Below are positions 1 to 6,127 of a stretch of DNA of 13,673 bases, piece after piece. Positions within the stretch are counted from its first letter, which is position 1; each line of letters begins with the position of its first letter. The position numbers and the translations under genes are program-made. Source of the DNA: an uncultured Elusimicrobium sp. (GTDB taxonomy: Bacteria > Elusimicrobiota > Elusimicrobia > Elusimicrobiales > Elusimicrobiaceae); contig CADAFA010000036.1 of the NCBI GenBank assembly GCA_902787065.1, forward strand, positions 1 through 13,673, given 5' to 3'. A model generated the notes under the pieces. That model saw only the letters and a list, made by a program, of their open reading frames with translations. It did no database searches and was not told the origin of the DNA.

Positions 1-108
1 TCAATAGATATATCACATAATGGTATATGGTGTGGTGGAAGGTCCGAAACAACAAACCCAATACAAGACAAATTATGTAGCCAAATACGAAAAGAGGGAC
101 ACCTATAA
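1..108 (+). CDS. C-terminal end of a probable type IV pilin-like protein (partial, 5' end outside the window)
   Basis: Frame 1 is open from the window edge to a TAA at 106-108 and encodes 35 residues ending in KLCSQIRKEGHL. I assign it to the pilin-like group by its tail. It has a Cys, then 14 residues, then a Cys in a hydrophobic-Cys context (IQDKLC). The gene at 13102-13620 has the same 14-residue spacing (VNKVC), and the gene at 4737-5228 has a close match (IQKELC, spacing 17). In such proteins these C-terminal cysteines may form a disulfide that closes the globular head; that is inference. The N-terminal helix and prepilin cleavage site would lie upstream, outside the window. The gene converges on the PBP gene with only 4 nt between stop codons and no terminator between them. 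A chance open frame of 35 codons cannot be excluded, but the tail similarity makes a real gene more likely. Confidence 0.5.
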   Translation, partial: SIDISHNGIWCGGRSETTNPIQDKLCSQIRKEGHL

Positions 109-112
109 ACGC

Positions 113-2257
113 TTAAAACGAACTTGGTGCAGTGCCTTTTTTGAAAGCTTCCAGAAATTTATTCTTATCGGCAGGTAAGGCAAGTTTGCCGGTTTCGGTG
201 TTAACAAAAACGAATTCAATACCGTCTGGGACAGGGAAATCTTCAACAGGTTCATCTTTCAAAAGTTCTTCCATAATAGCAGTCCACCATGGGGCAACTG
301 TACCGCCGCCGGTCCATTTACCGCTTTCTTGGGAAGTATCATCATCATAACCCATCCAAGCGCCTGCAGCATAAGTCGGCGTCATGCCGATAAACCACAT
401 ATCGCGGTGGTTTTGGGAAGTCCCTGTTTTACCGGCAATTGGTCTATTCAAAGCGCGTGCTGCACCGCCTGTACCGCGTGCAACAACACCCTTCATCATG
501 TTTATTAACAAATAAGCGTCTTGCGGTTTAAAAGCCTGTTTTTCAAAAGGTATATGTTTTTCTAAGATGCGGCCGTTTTGATCCTCAACACGTTCAATGG
601 CATAATCATCAACATGCACACCTTTATTGGCAAAAGTGCTAAGGGCATTTAAATGTTCCTCAAGCGTAACAACCGCAGATCCAAGCGCCAAAGCCGGTGC
701 ATTAGGCAAATTACCTTTGATACCTGCGCGGCGGGCAACATCAATAACTTTACGCGGTGTAACGGCATCAATTAAATTGATTGCTACTAAATTTTTGGAA
801 AGTTCTAAAGCGCGCCTTAATGTGCTTAAGCCGGATGAATTCCCTCCAAAGTTTTTAGGCGCCCAAACATCAAAATCTTTAGTGTACATAAAAGGCTGGG
901 AAGCAAGTGCTAAGGAATATTGGTCTTTAGCCTCATCAAACATATTCCAATTATTGCCGTCAAAGTAAAAGACCATATCCAAATCGCGAATAGTTGATGT
1001 GGGTGTATAACCCTTTTCCAGTGCTGCCATCCAAACATAAGGTTTAAAAGATGAACCGGGTTGGCGTTTTGCCTGTGTTACGCGGTTAAAACGTGATTCT
1101 TCATAATTCCTTCCGCCGACCATTACACGTATCGCACCGGTTTTAACATCACGCATATAAAATGCGCCTTGAAGTTTCGGGTAATTAGGTTGTTCTTTGG
1201 GAGTTTCTTCTGTTTCTTCTTTATTTTCCTCTTGTCCGCCAAGGCCTTCTTCTTTTGCGATAGAATCATCTACAAGTTCAATACCCAAATTTTCGGCAAT
1301 TTTTTTATCGTATTCGCTTAACTTTTCGTCCATTATTTTTTCGGCAATAGCTTGTTTTTCAATATCAATAGTAGTGTAGATATTTAAACCGCCTTTCCAG
1401 AAGGTATCAAAGCCGTATTTCGGCTCAAGCTGGCGGCGTATATGTTCAATAAAATAAAGCCCAGGTTTTGAGGCTGTTCCCTTTTTTGTCGGCAGAGGTT
1501 CGGCATTTGCCTTATCTGCTTCTTCTTGGGTAATAAAGCCCATTTCAAGCATGGAGTTTAAGACAAGCGACCTTCGCAATTTTGCCTGTTGCGGGTTTGA
1601 AAACGGGTTATATCTGCTCGGCAAAGGAATAACGCCGATAAGCATGGCACTTTCGCCTAAAGTTAAATCTTGTAAATCTTTATCAAAGTAACGTTTTGCG
1701 GCAGTTTTTACACCGTAAGCACCTTCACCTAAATAAATTTCATTTAGGTAGAGTTGTAAAATTTCCTGCTTACTGAAAGCATGCTCAATTTGAACGGCTA
1801 AAAATATTTCGCGTATTTTGCGGATTAGCTTTTTTTCTTTACTCAAAAATACGCCGCGGGAAAGTTGTTGTGTTAAAGTTGAACCGCCTTGTGCTGCTTT
1901 ACCTGTCAGAATATCGCTCATTAAAGCGCGGAAAATACCTTTGACGGAAAAGCCGCTATGCTCAAAAAATTCCCTGTCTTCCATAGCGATAACGGCATTT
2001 TGAATATCAACCGGAATATCGGCAAGCGGAACAAGCTGGCGCTTTTCAACGGAAAATTCATAAATTAAATTATTATTTTTATCAAAAACTTTTGTGGTGA
2101 GGGAGGGGGAATAATCTTCAAGCTCATATACAGGCGGTATACCTGAAACTATATAATAAGTGATACCTGCCCCAAGCAAAATAAACAAAAAACTTACCCC
2201 TAGAAACAGGAGTATAAAAGTTTTTGTTTTAAATATTTTAAATAAACCCTTTAGCAC
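113..2257 (-). CDS. Class A penicillin-binding protein (PBP1A family), bifunctional glycosyltransferase/transpeptidase
   Basis: This enzyme polymerises lipid II into glycan strands and cross-links the stem peptides, on the outer face of the inner membrane. The 714 residues run: short basic cytoplasmic tail; one membrane anchor at about 13-35; GT51 glycosyltransferase domain at about 60-235, with EDREFFEH (catalytic Glu93), GGSTLTQQ (124-131) and the conserved LNEIYLG helix (171-177); then a penicillin-binding transpeptidase domain at about 365-660. The transpeptidase has SxxK at 402-405 (Ser402 nucleophile), SKN at 487-489 and KTGT at 610-613. A Glu/Lys-rich stretch at about 333-358 separates the two catalytic halves and looks like a flexible insert. 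The start is GTG at 2257-2255: no Met codon exists in frame upstream before a stop, and the membrane anchor follows directly. There is no Shine-Dalgarno; an extended -10-like TGCTATAAT lies 6 nt upstream. It follows lptG by 27 nt on the same strand, so it can be read both from the lpt operon and from its own promoter. The family call is secure; the paralogue name (mrcA or ponA) is not decided. Confidence 0.96.
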   Translation of the reverse strand: MLKGLFKIFKTKTFILLFLGVSFLFILLGAGITYYIVSGIPPVYELEDYSPSLTTKVFDKNNNLIYEFSVEKRQLVPLADIPVDIQNAVIAMEDREFFEHSGFSVKGIFRALMSDILTGKAAQGGSTLTQQLSRGVFLSKEKKLIRKIREIFLAVQIEHAFSKQEILQLYLNEIYLGEGAYGVKTAAKRYFDKDLQDLTLGESAMLIGVIPLPSRYNPFSNPQQAKLRRSLVLNSMLEMGFITQEEADKANAEPLPTKKGTASKPGLYFIEHIRRQLEPKYGFDTFWKGGLNIYTTIDIEKQAIAEKIMDEKLSEYDKKIAENLGIELVDDSIAKEEGLGGQEENKEETEETPKEQPNYPKLQGAFYMRDVKTGAIRVMVGGRNYEESRFNRVTQAKRQPGSSFKPYVWMAALEKGYTPTSTIRDLDMVFYFDGNNWNMFDEAKDQYSLALASQPFMYTKDFDVWAPKNFGGNSSGLSTLRRALELSKNLVAINLIDAVTPRKVIDVARRAGIKGNLPNAPALALGSAVVTLEEHLNALSTFANKGVHVDDYAIERVEDQNGRILEKHIPFEKQAFKPQDAYLLINMMKGVVARGTGGAARALNRPIAGKTGTSQNHRDMWFIGMTPTYAAGAWMGYDDDTSQESGKWTGGGTVAPWWTAIMEELLKDEPVEDFPVPDGIEFVFVNTETGKLALPADKNKFLEAFKKGTAPSSF

Positions 2258-2263
2258 ATATAA

Positions 2264-2272
2264 ATTATAGCA
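2264..2272 (-). promoter_or_regulatory. Extended -10 promoter element for the PBP gene, possibly leaderless
   Basis: On the minus strand the sequence reads TGCTATAAT, a perfect extended -10 box, and 6 nt later the GTG start codon follows. A transcript starting about 7 nt after the box would begin at or next to the start codon. No -35 hexamer is evident at normal spacing, which extended -10 promoters can tolerate. The box sits in the 27-nt gap after lptG. Low GC content makes chance matches possible. Confidence 0.4.
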
Positions 2273-2284
2273 ATTTAAGAGATA

Positions 2285-3370
2285 CTATATGCGAAGTTTC
2301 TTAAATTCAAAGTAAATTACTATACTGAAAAATACTACAGGGCCCCAAGCAGCAAGCCAGGAGGGCATCATTCCGCTTTGCCCGGCAGAAGACAAAACAG
2401 ACACAATCCACCAAAAACCAAAACCGATAGCAATCGCAGCAATAATGTTTAAGAGTTTTGAGGAGCGTTTTAAGGCAATAGCAAGCGGCATACCAAGCAG
2501 GCAGACAATTAAGGTTACAAAAGGTGCGGCAAGTTTCGTCTGTAAAAAAGTATATTCCTGATTAACTTTTAAACCGCTTTTGTTTAGGAAGTTTATGCGT
2601 GTTAAAATTTCGCGTATGCTCAAGAAGTCCGCCTCGGTTTTACCTAAAGCGATTTCGGAAGGTTCAACGGTGTAATCGGAGGCAAGTTTGTCAAAATGTT
2701 CCTCGGTAACTTTTGCTTCTTTACCGAATTTTCTAAGCACACCGTCCTCAAAATTCCACACTTTTTGTGCTTCGTCCCAAACGAAACGTTTTGCCTGTAT
2801 TTGTTCTATTAAAGAAAGATCTTTGCCATAAATATCAATAAACATGCCTTCCATTAAACCGGCATCTGCTTTAACTTGTTTTGCGAACAAAATGCGCCTG
2901 TCATCCAACCGTAAAGTAACATCATTTTGAACATTTAAATTCCAATCTTTTTTACCCTTGATTTTGCGTTGGAAAGTAAGTTCCGCGCGCTTTGTAAAAT
3001 CAGGCACAATAAATTCCTGCACACAAAAACCAAATATTGCAACAATGCTTATGCAAACAAGTAAAGGTTTAAAAATTTGCCTAACGGTAAAACCGCCGGC
3101 AAGGCAGGCCGTCCACTCCCCTGTTGAAATCATGTCGGTTATAACAAGCAGCCCGCTAAGTAAACAGGCCACCGGCAAAAGTTGCCCTATCCATGCAGGC
3201 AAAGTAAAAAGCGAATATTTTAATACCATGCGCAAACTTGTGTTGTAGGAATTTATCCAGCGTATTTTTTCAATACTGTCACCTAAAAATACGAGTACGC
3301 AAAAAATACATAAAATGAAAAGAAAAGGCCCCCAAAACTTTTTTGCAATATATTTTGAAATTATGGACAT
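2285..3370 (-). CDS. lptG: LptF/LptG-family lipopolysaccharide export permease (second of the pair, probably LptG)
   Basis: This is a permease subunit of the LptB2FG ABC transporter, which extracts lipopolysaccharide from the inner membrane and passes it to the LptC/LptA bridge. The 361-residue protein has the family layout: three N-terminal membrane helices (about 10-32, 50-85, 97-122), a periplasmic beta-rich domain (about 125-270), and three C-terminal helices (starting near LAAPFVTLIVCLLG). I start it at ATG 3370-3368 because the protein then begins MSIISKYIAKKF, matching MSIISKYISKNF of the upstream paralogue, and because its ATG overlaps the lptF stop as TAATG, a translational coupling arrangement. 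A GAGG lies 11 nt upstream at 3382-3385. An upstream ATG at 3394 would add eight residues (MEKEVTRL) and is less likely. Assignment as LptG rather than LptF rests on gene order. No ATPase gene (lptB) is present in the window. Confidence 0.9.
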   Translation of the reverse strand: MSIISKYIAKKFWGPFLFILCIFCVLVFLGDSIEKIRWINSYNTSLRMVLKYSLFTLPAWIGQLLPVACLLSGLLVITDMISTGEWTACLAGGFTVRQIFKPLLVCISIVAIFGFCVQEFIVPDFTKRAELTFQRKIKGKKDWNLNVQNDVTLRLDDRRILFAKQVKADAGLMEGMFIDIYGKDLSLIEQIQAKRFVWDEAQKVWNFEDGVLRKFGKEAKVTEEHFDKLASDYTVEPSEIALGKTEADFLSIREILTRINFLNKSGLKVNQEYTFLQTKLAAPFVTLIVCLLGMPLAIALKRSSKLLNIIAAIAIGFGFWWIVSVLSSAGQSGMMPSWLAAWGPVVFFSIVIYFEFKKLRI

Positions 3371-4467
3371 TAATCTTGTAACCTCTTTTTCCATAAAATT
3401 TTACCGACGATAAATCCAATTAACGGTGTCAAAAGTGGTAAGGGTAAAGCAAGGGCGGTAATTGGTAGTTTTTCAGCTAAATCACGCAAAACGGTAAGTA
3501 AACCAAAGTACCCTAAAATAAAAAGCAAACTAAAAGCCATGGCTGCAGCCCTGTTGGCACTTTTCCCTTTTATAAAAGCTACCGGGCAAGTTAAAAAGAA
3601 GAATATCAAAGGGGCCAAAGCCCAAGCAAAACGCGTGCCGGGTTGGGATTTGTAGTCTGAAAAATTTTTATCGTCTTTTTTCATTTTGCGTAAGTTTTTA
3701 ATGAGTTGTAAAGTGGTTTGTTCAGAGGGTTTTAAAGCGCGTTTTTTAGCTTCTTTTGCAAGCGGAATAAATAAATTAAACTTATCAAATTCCGCAGTTA
3801 TAATTTTACCTTCTTCCTGTTCTTCAAGGCGTTGCATTTGGCCTTTTGTCAATAAAATTTTTATACCGTTTTGTTCCGTAATAAATTTACCTTGTGCGGC
3901 ATTTATTTTAGTGTTCAGGGCGCTGCTGTCATTTTTGCGGGTTAAGTGTATTTGGGTAAAATTTTTACGTCCTTTATCGCCTTCTTCAGCATATAATTCC
4001 CAATCCCCTAAATTTATGAAGGTGCGCGGTTCAAGGGAAATTTTTGATATTTTTGAAGATATTTCATTTTTTTGTTGTTCTAAATTTCTTAAAGCAAGCG
4101 GGCTAAAAAACCCGTTTAGGGAAATTAAAAGCAAAGTTAAAAATACTGCCATAAAAAATATTGGGCGCGTAATTTCTTTAAAAGATAGGCCGGATGCACG
4201 CATGGCTAAAATCTCCCCTGTTTTTGAGAGATTAGTTAAAGTCATCAGCAAAGCAATTTGAAATGATATCGGCAAACTTAAAACTAAAATATCGGGCAGT
4301 AAATATACCATCATTGACATTACCCAAAACAGATTTGCCCCGTATTGCATTGCATAAGAAAATATACGGGAAAACTGCCCCATAAATATTACAAATACGA
4401 GAACAAACAGTATCCCGACAAACATAGTCAGGAAATTTTTGGAGATATATTTACTTATTATAGACAT
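3370..4467 (-). CDS. lptF: LptF/LptG-family lipopolysaccharide export permease (first of the pair, probably LptF)
   Basis: This is the partner permease of the LptB2FG exporter in the inner membrane. The 365 residues show three N-terminal hydrophobic helices (about 10-32, 45-80, 98-125), a soluble charged periplasmic domain (about 126-275), and three C-terminal helices (about 278-297, 305-328, 333-358). Typical family features include the helix 2 region rich in LxLPISFQIALLMTL and the cytoplasmic loop with GEILAMRASG, a conserved LptF/G segment before the third helix. It is the first gene of a minus-strand run lptF-lptG-PBP and overlaps lptG by one nucleotide. The ATG at 4467 has no normally spaced Shine-Dalgarno. 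Instead TGGTAAAAT ends 7 nt before it, which suggests a promoter directly at the start codon. Family membership is clear; the F versus G label is by position. Confidence 0.9.
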   Translation of the reverse strand: MSIISKYISKNFLTMFVGILFVLVFVIFMGQFSRIFSYAMQYGANLFWVMSMMVYLLPDILVLSLPISFQIALLMTLTNLSKTGEILAMRASGLSFKEITRPIFFMAVFLTLLLISLNGFFSPLALRNLEQQKNEISSKISKISLEPRTFINLGDWELYAEEGDKGRKNFTQIHLTRKNDSSALNTKINAAQGKFITEQNGIKILLTKGQMQRLEEQEEGKIITAEFDKFNLFIPLAKEAKKRALKPSEQTTLQLIKNLRKMKKDDKNFSDYKSQPGTRFAWALAPLIFFFLTCPVAFIKGKSANRAAAMAFSLLFILGYFGLLTVLRDLAEKLPITALALPLPLLTPLIGFIVGKILWKKRLQD

Positions 4468-4474
4468 CTCTTAA

Positions 4475-4483
4475 ATTTTACCA
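4475..4483 (-). promoter_or_regulatory. Extended -10 promoter element for lptF, possibly leaderless
   Basis: The minus strand reads TGGTAAAAT and then seven bases to the ATG of lptF. Transcription would be expected to begin at about the start codon. No good -35 box is seen at 16-18 nt. The same arrangement precedes the PBP gene and nusB in this window. Confidence 0.4.
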
Positions 4484-4538
4484 AATTTGTAAGGAGGTCT
4501 GTGGCTTTAGTCCTTTGCCGGCGGCGTCTTTTTGATAA

Positions 4539-4624
4539 ATTTTGATTTTTCAGCTCCTAAAGTACCGATACGTCGCTTTGCTCCTCTACTTCGCGGTACT
4601 CGTCGTCGCGGTAAAAATCAAAAT
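4539..4624. repeat. Imperfect 86-bp inverted repeat in the lptF upstream region
   Basis: The arms at 4539-4550 (ATTTTGATTTTT) and 4613-4624 (AAAAATCAAAAT) are perfectly complementary over 12 bp. Inside them a second perfect 7-bp pair, AGTACCG (4561-4567) and CGGTACT (4594-4600), is nested. The centre is rich in CGTCG-like triplets and has a visibly higher GC content than its flanks. There is no T-run after either arm, so it is not a standard terminator. It may be one module of a dispersed repeat element; that is inference without a genome to compare. Confidence 0.55.
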
Positions 4625-4700
4625 ATTTCCTTATACTCCCCGCCCCTTTGCTTGCAAAGGCGGAGAGGGTTGGGGGTGGGGTTATAAAATCAAAATTTCC
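4614..4700. repeat. Direct repeats flanking a GC-rich hairpin
   Basis: Two near-identical copies, AAAATCAAAATATTTCC (4614-4630) and AAAATCAAAATTTCC (4686-4700), bracket a very GC-rich block. That block contains a strong stem-loop at 4636-4667: CCTTTGC (4645-4651), a TT loop and GCAAAGG (4654-4660), extended outward by GC pairs past a two-base bulge. Next to it is a purine-rich G tract (GAGAGGGTTGGGGGTGGGG, 4663-4681). The composition differs sharply from the AT-rich surroundings. The arrangement resembles short intergenic repeats found in many copies in some bacterial genomes. The non-coding stretch 4468-4736 holds this, the inverted repeat to its left, and the lptF promoter candidate; I see no credible gene in it. 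Confidence 0.5.
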
Positions 4701-4736
4701 TCAAAAATACTTGCCGGAATTATGTTCTTGATGACC

Positions 4737-5228
4737 TTATAAAGAACCTGTTTCATTTAATTTATCACAAAGTTCTTTTTGTATTTGATTAGGCTGATAA
4801 CCTGAGGTTCCGGCATAACTGCATCTAATTCTATTAGGATTATTTTGAAGAACACTTATATGATATTTATAAATGGGAGTTCTTTGGGCCAATGCTATGG
4901 CACCACCGGTGGCAAAATTGCTCATATATATAAAATTGGAAGTTTCTTTGCAGATGCATGAATATGAATATGTGCAATCTGTTCCACCTAAATTAATATC
5001 AAGTGCATCTAAACCTGTACAATCTAAATATTCATTGTGAAGCAAGTAATATCTTTGTTGAGCTTGCGCTATGGTTTTGACAATAGTTACTGCCTCTGCC
5101 ATTTTTGATCTTTCCACAGCTTTTTTATATTGCGGTAAAGCAATTGCGGCAAGTATACCTATAATTAAAACAACAACTAAAAGTTCCAATAAAGTAAAGC
5201 CTTGATTAGCATTTTTTATTTTCTTCAT
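4737..5228 (-). CDS. Type IV pilin-like / pseudopilin protein
   Basis: The 163-residue product starts MKKIKNANQG followed by FTLLELLVVVLIIGILAAIA, a textbook class III signal. A short basic leader ends in Gly, prepilin peptidase cuts before Phe, Glu sits at mature position 5, and a hydrophobic helix drives membrane storage and filament packing. The rest is a small Cys-rich head; C-terminal cysteines lie in RIRCSYAG and KELCDKL, 17 residues apart. I chose the ATG at 5228-5226 because AGGAG lies 5 nt upstream and the leader is then of normal length. The in-frame ATG at 5300 would add 24 residues and lie inside the EAL gene. The product may be a major or minor pilin, or a type II secretion pseudopilin; no assembly ATPase, platform protein or peptidase gene is nearby to decide. 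It is 43 nt downstream of the EAL gene on the same strand and is probably cotranscribed. Confidence 0.88.
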   Translation of the reverse strand: MKKIKNANQGFTLLELLVVVLIIGILAAIALPQYKKAVERSKMAEAVTIVKTIAQAQQRYYLLHNEYLDCTGLDALDINLGGTDCTYSYSCICKETSNFIYMSNFATGGAIALAQRTPIYKYHISVLQNNPNRIRCSYAGTSGYQPNQIQKELCDKLNETGSL

Positions 5229-5271
5229 AAATACTCCTATCTCATTTTTTATGGCATTTTTTTGCGAAACT

Positions 5272-6117
5272 TTAGAAGTTGCAATATTTAGGTAAATCAA
5301 CAGAAAGTAATTTTTTAAATTCCTGTGCCGGCATTGGTTTATAATACAAGTAACCCTGGGCCAAATTTACGCCGTGTTTTTTTAAAAATTTCGCTTCCTT
5401 TTTATTTTCGATACCTTCAGCAATAAGAGGGGTAGAAAATTTTTTAAGTATTTTAATAGTATTTTTTAGTTCTTTTTTATTTTCTTTATTTTGAAAATTA
5501 TTTAACAATTTTTTACTTAATTTTATTATATCGTAAGGAAATATTTTTAGCTTTTCTAAAGTAGCATAACCGTCCCCGAAATCGTCAAGGGCGATTTTTA
5601 CACCCAACTTACGTAAAGCCGATAGAAATTCTTTTGCTGTTTTTTCATTTTTTACTTCTGCCGTTTCTGTTATTTCAATAACAATTTTATTTGGCGGCAC
5701 TTTATATTTTGTTAGCAGATTTTTTAAATAGTTAACAAATTCCAAATCCTCCAATTCTAAGGCGGAAATATTTACGGTTAAAAAACCAATTTGTAAATTT
5801 TCTTTTCCCCAAGTTTGCAAGTATTTTAAAGCGTTGTCTAAAACATAAGCATCAAAAGCTTTTATAAAACCGTTACTTTCAAATAAAGGTATAAATTTCC
5901 CCGGTGGAATAATTTTACCGTCTTTTTTCCATCTGGTTAAAGTTTCTGCCCCGCAAATTTTATTTTTATTAAATTTACAAATTGGTTGAAAATATAAAAT
6001 AAATTCTTTGTTTTGTAGTGCCAAAGGGGCTTGCTGTTCTAAATAGTCCGCGCTTTGAGCAAAGGACAAGACACTTAAGGTCAAAATTATTAAAGGTAAA
6101 AATATTTTTTTATACAT
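5272..6117 (-). CDS. EAL-domain protein with an N-terminal signal peptide (putative exported c-di-GMP phosphodiesterase-like protein)
   Basis: The 281-residue protein is a single EAL domain (about 25-272) directly after a signal-peptide-like start: MYKK, a hydrophobic core at about 5-19, then SFAQSA. EAL domains hydrolyse cyclic di-GMP in the cytoplasm. Most catalytic positions are kept: Glu58 (the motif reads ETL instead of EAL), Asn116 in VNIS, Glu151 in ITET, Asp178-Asp179 in LDDFG, Lys199 in IIKLS, Glu234 in AEGIE and Gln254 in AQGY. The Asp usual two residues after that Lys is Ser201. There is no GGDEF, REC or PAS domain and no second membrane helix, and no later Met could give a leaderless form. 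The expected location is periplasmic or membrane-tethered facing outward, which is odd for the substrate. The gene is visibly AT- and Lys/Asn-richer than its neighbours. Start ATG 6117 has AGGG 9 nt upstream; the gap after ligA is 10 nt. Confidence 0.9.
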   Translation of the reverse strand: MYKKIFLPLIILTLSVLSFAQSADYLEQQAPLALQNKEFILYFQPICKFNKNKICGAETLTRWKKDGKIIPPGKFIPLFESNGFIKAFDAYVLDNALKYLQTWGKENLQIGFLTVNISALELEDLEFVNYLKNLLTKYKVPPNKIVIEITETAEVKNEKTAKEFLSALRKLGVKIALDDFGDGYATLEKLKIFPYDIIKLSKKLLNNFQNKENKKELKNTIKILKKFSTPLIAEGIENKKEAKFLKKHGVNLAQGYLYYKPMPAQEFKKLLSVDLPKYCNF

Positions 6118-6127
6118 TTTATTTTCC

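Noticed and set aside
1..112. Minus-strand reading of the left edge, open in one frame
   Set aside because: It gives no recognisable sequence, whereas the plus-strand frame ends in a tail matching the pilin-like proteins.
3686..4261. 191-codon plus-strand open frame
   Set aside because: It lies wholly antisense to lptF, whose protein features are clear, and shows no domain.
4491..4545. Perfect AAGGAGGT followed by GTG and a 14-codon frame on the plus strand
   Set aside because: The spacing of two bases between AAGGAGGT and GTG is too short for initiation, and the peptide is tiny and unsupported. The match may be chance, or an anti-SD-like sequence in the lptF upstream RNA.
4636..4667. GC-rich hairpin as a Rho-independent terminator of the pilin-like gene
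   Set aside because: No T-run follows the stem on either strand.
4542..4742. 66-codon plus-strand open frame across the repeat region
   Set aside because: It is built from the repeat units, has no Shine-Dalgarno, overlaps the end of the pilin-like gene on the other strand, and resembles no protein family I know.
5229..5300. N-terminal extension of the pilin-like gene to an ATG at 5300
   Set aside because: It would put 24 residues before a normal prepilin leader and overlap the EAL gene; the ATG at 5228 has a good AGGAG.
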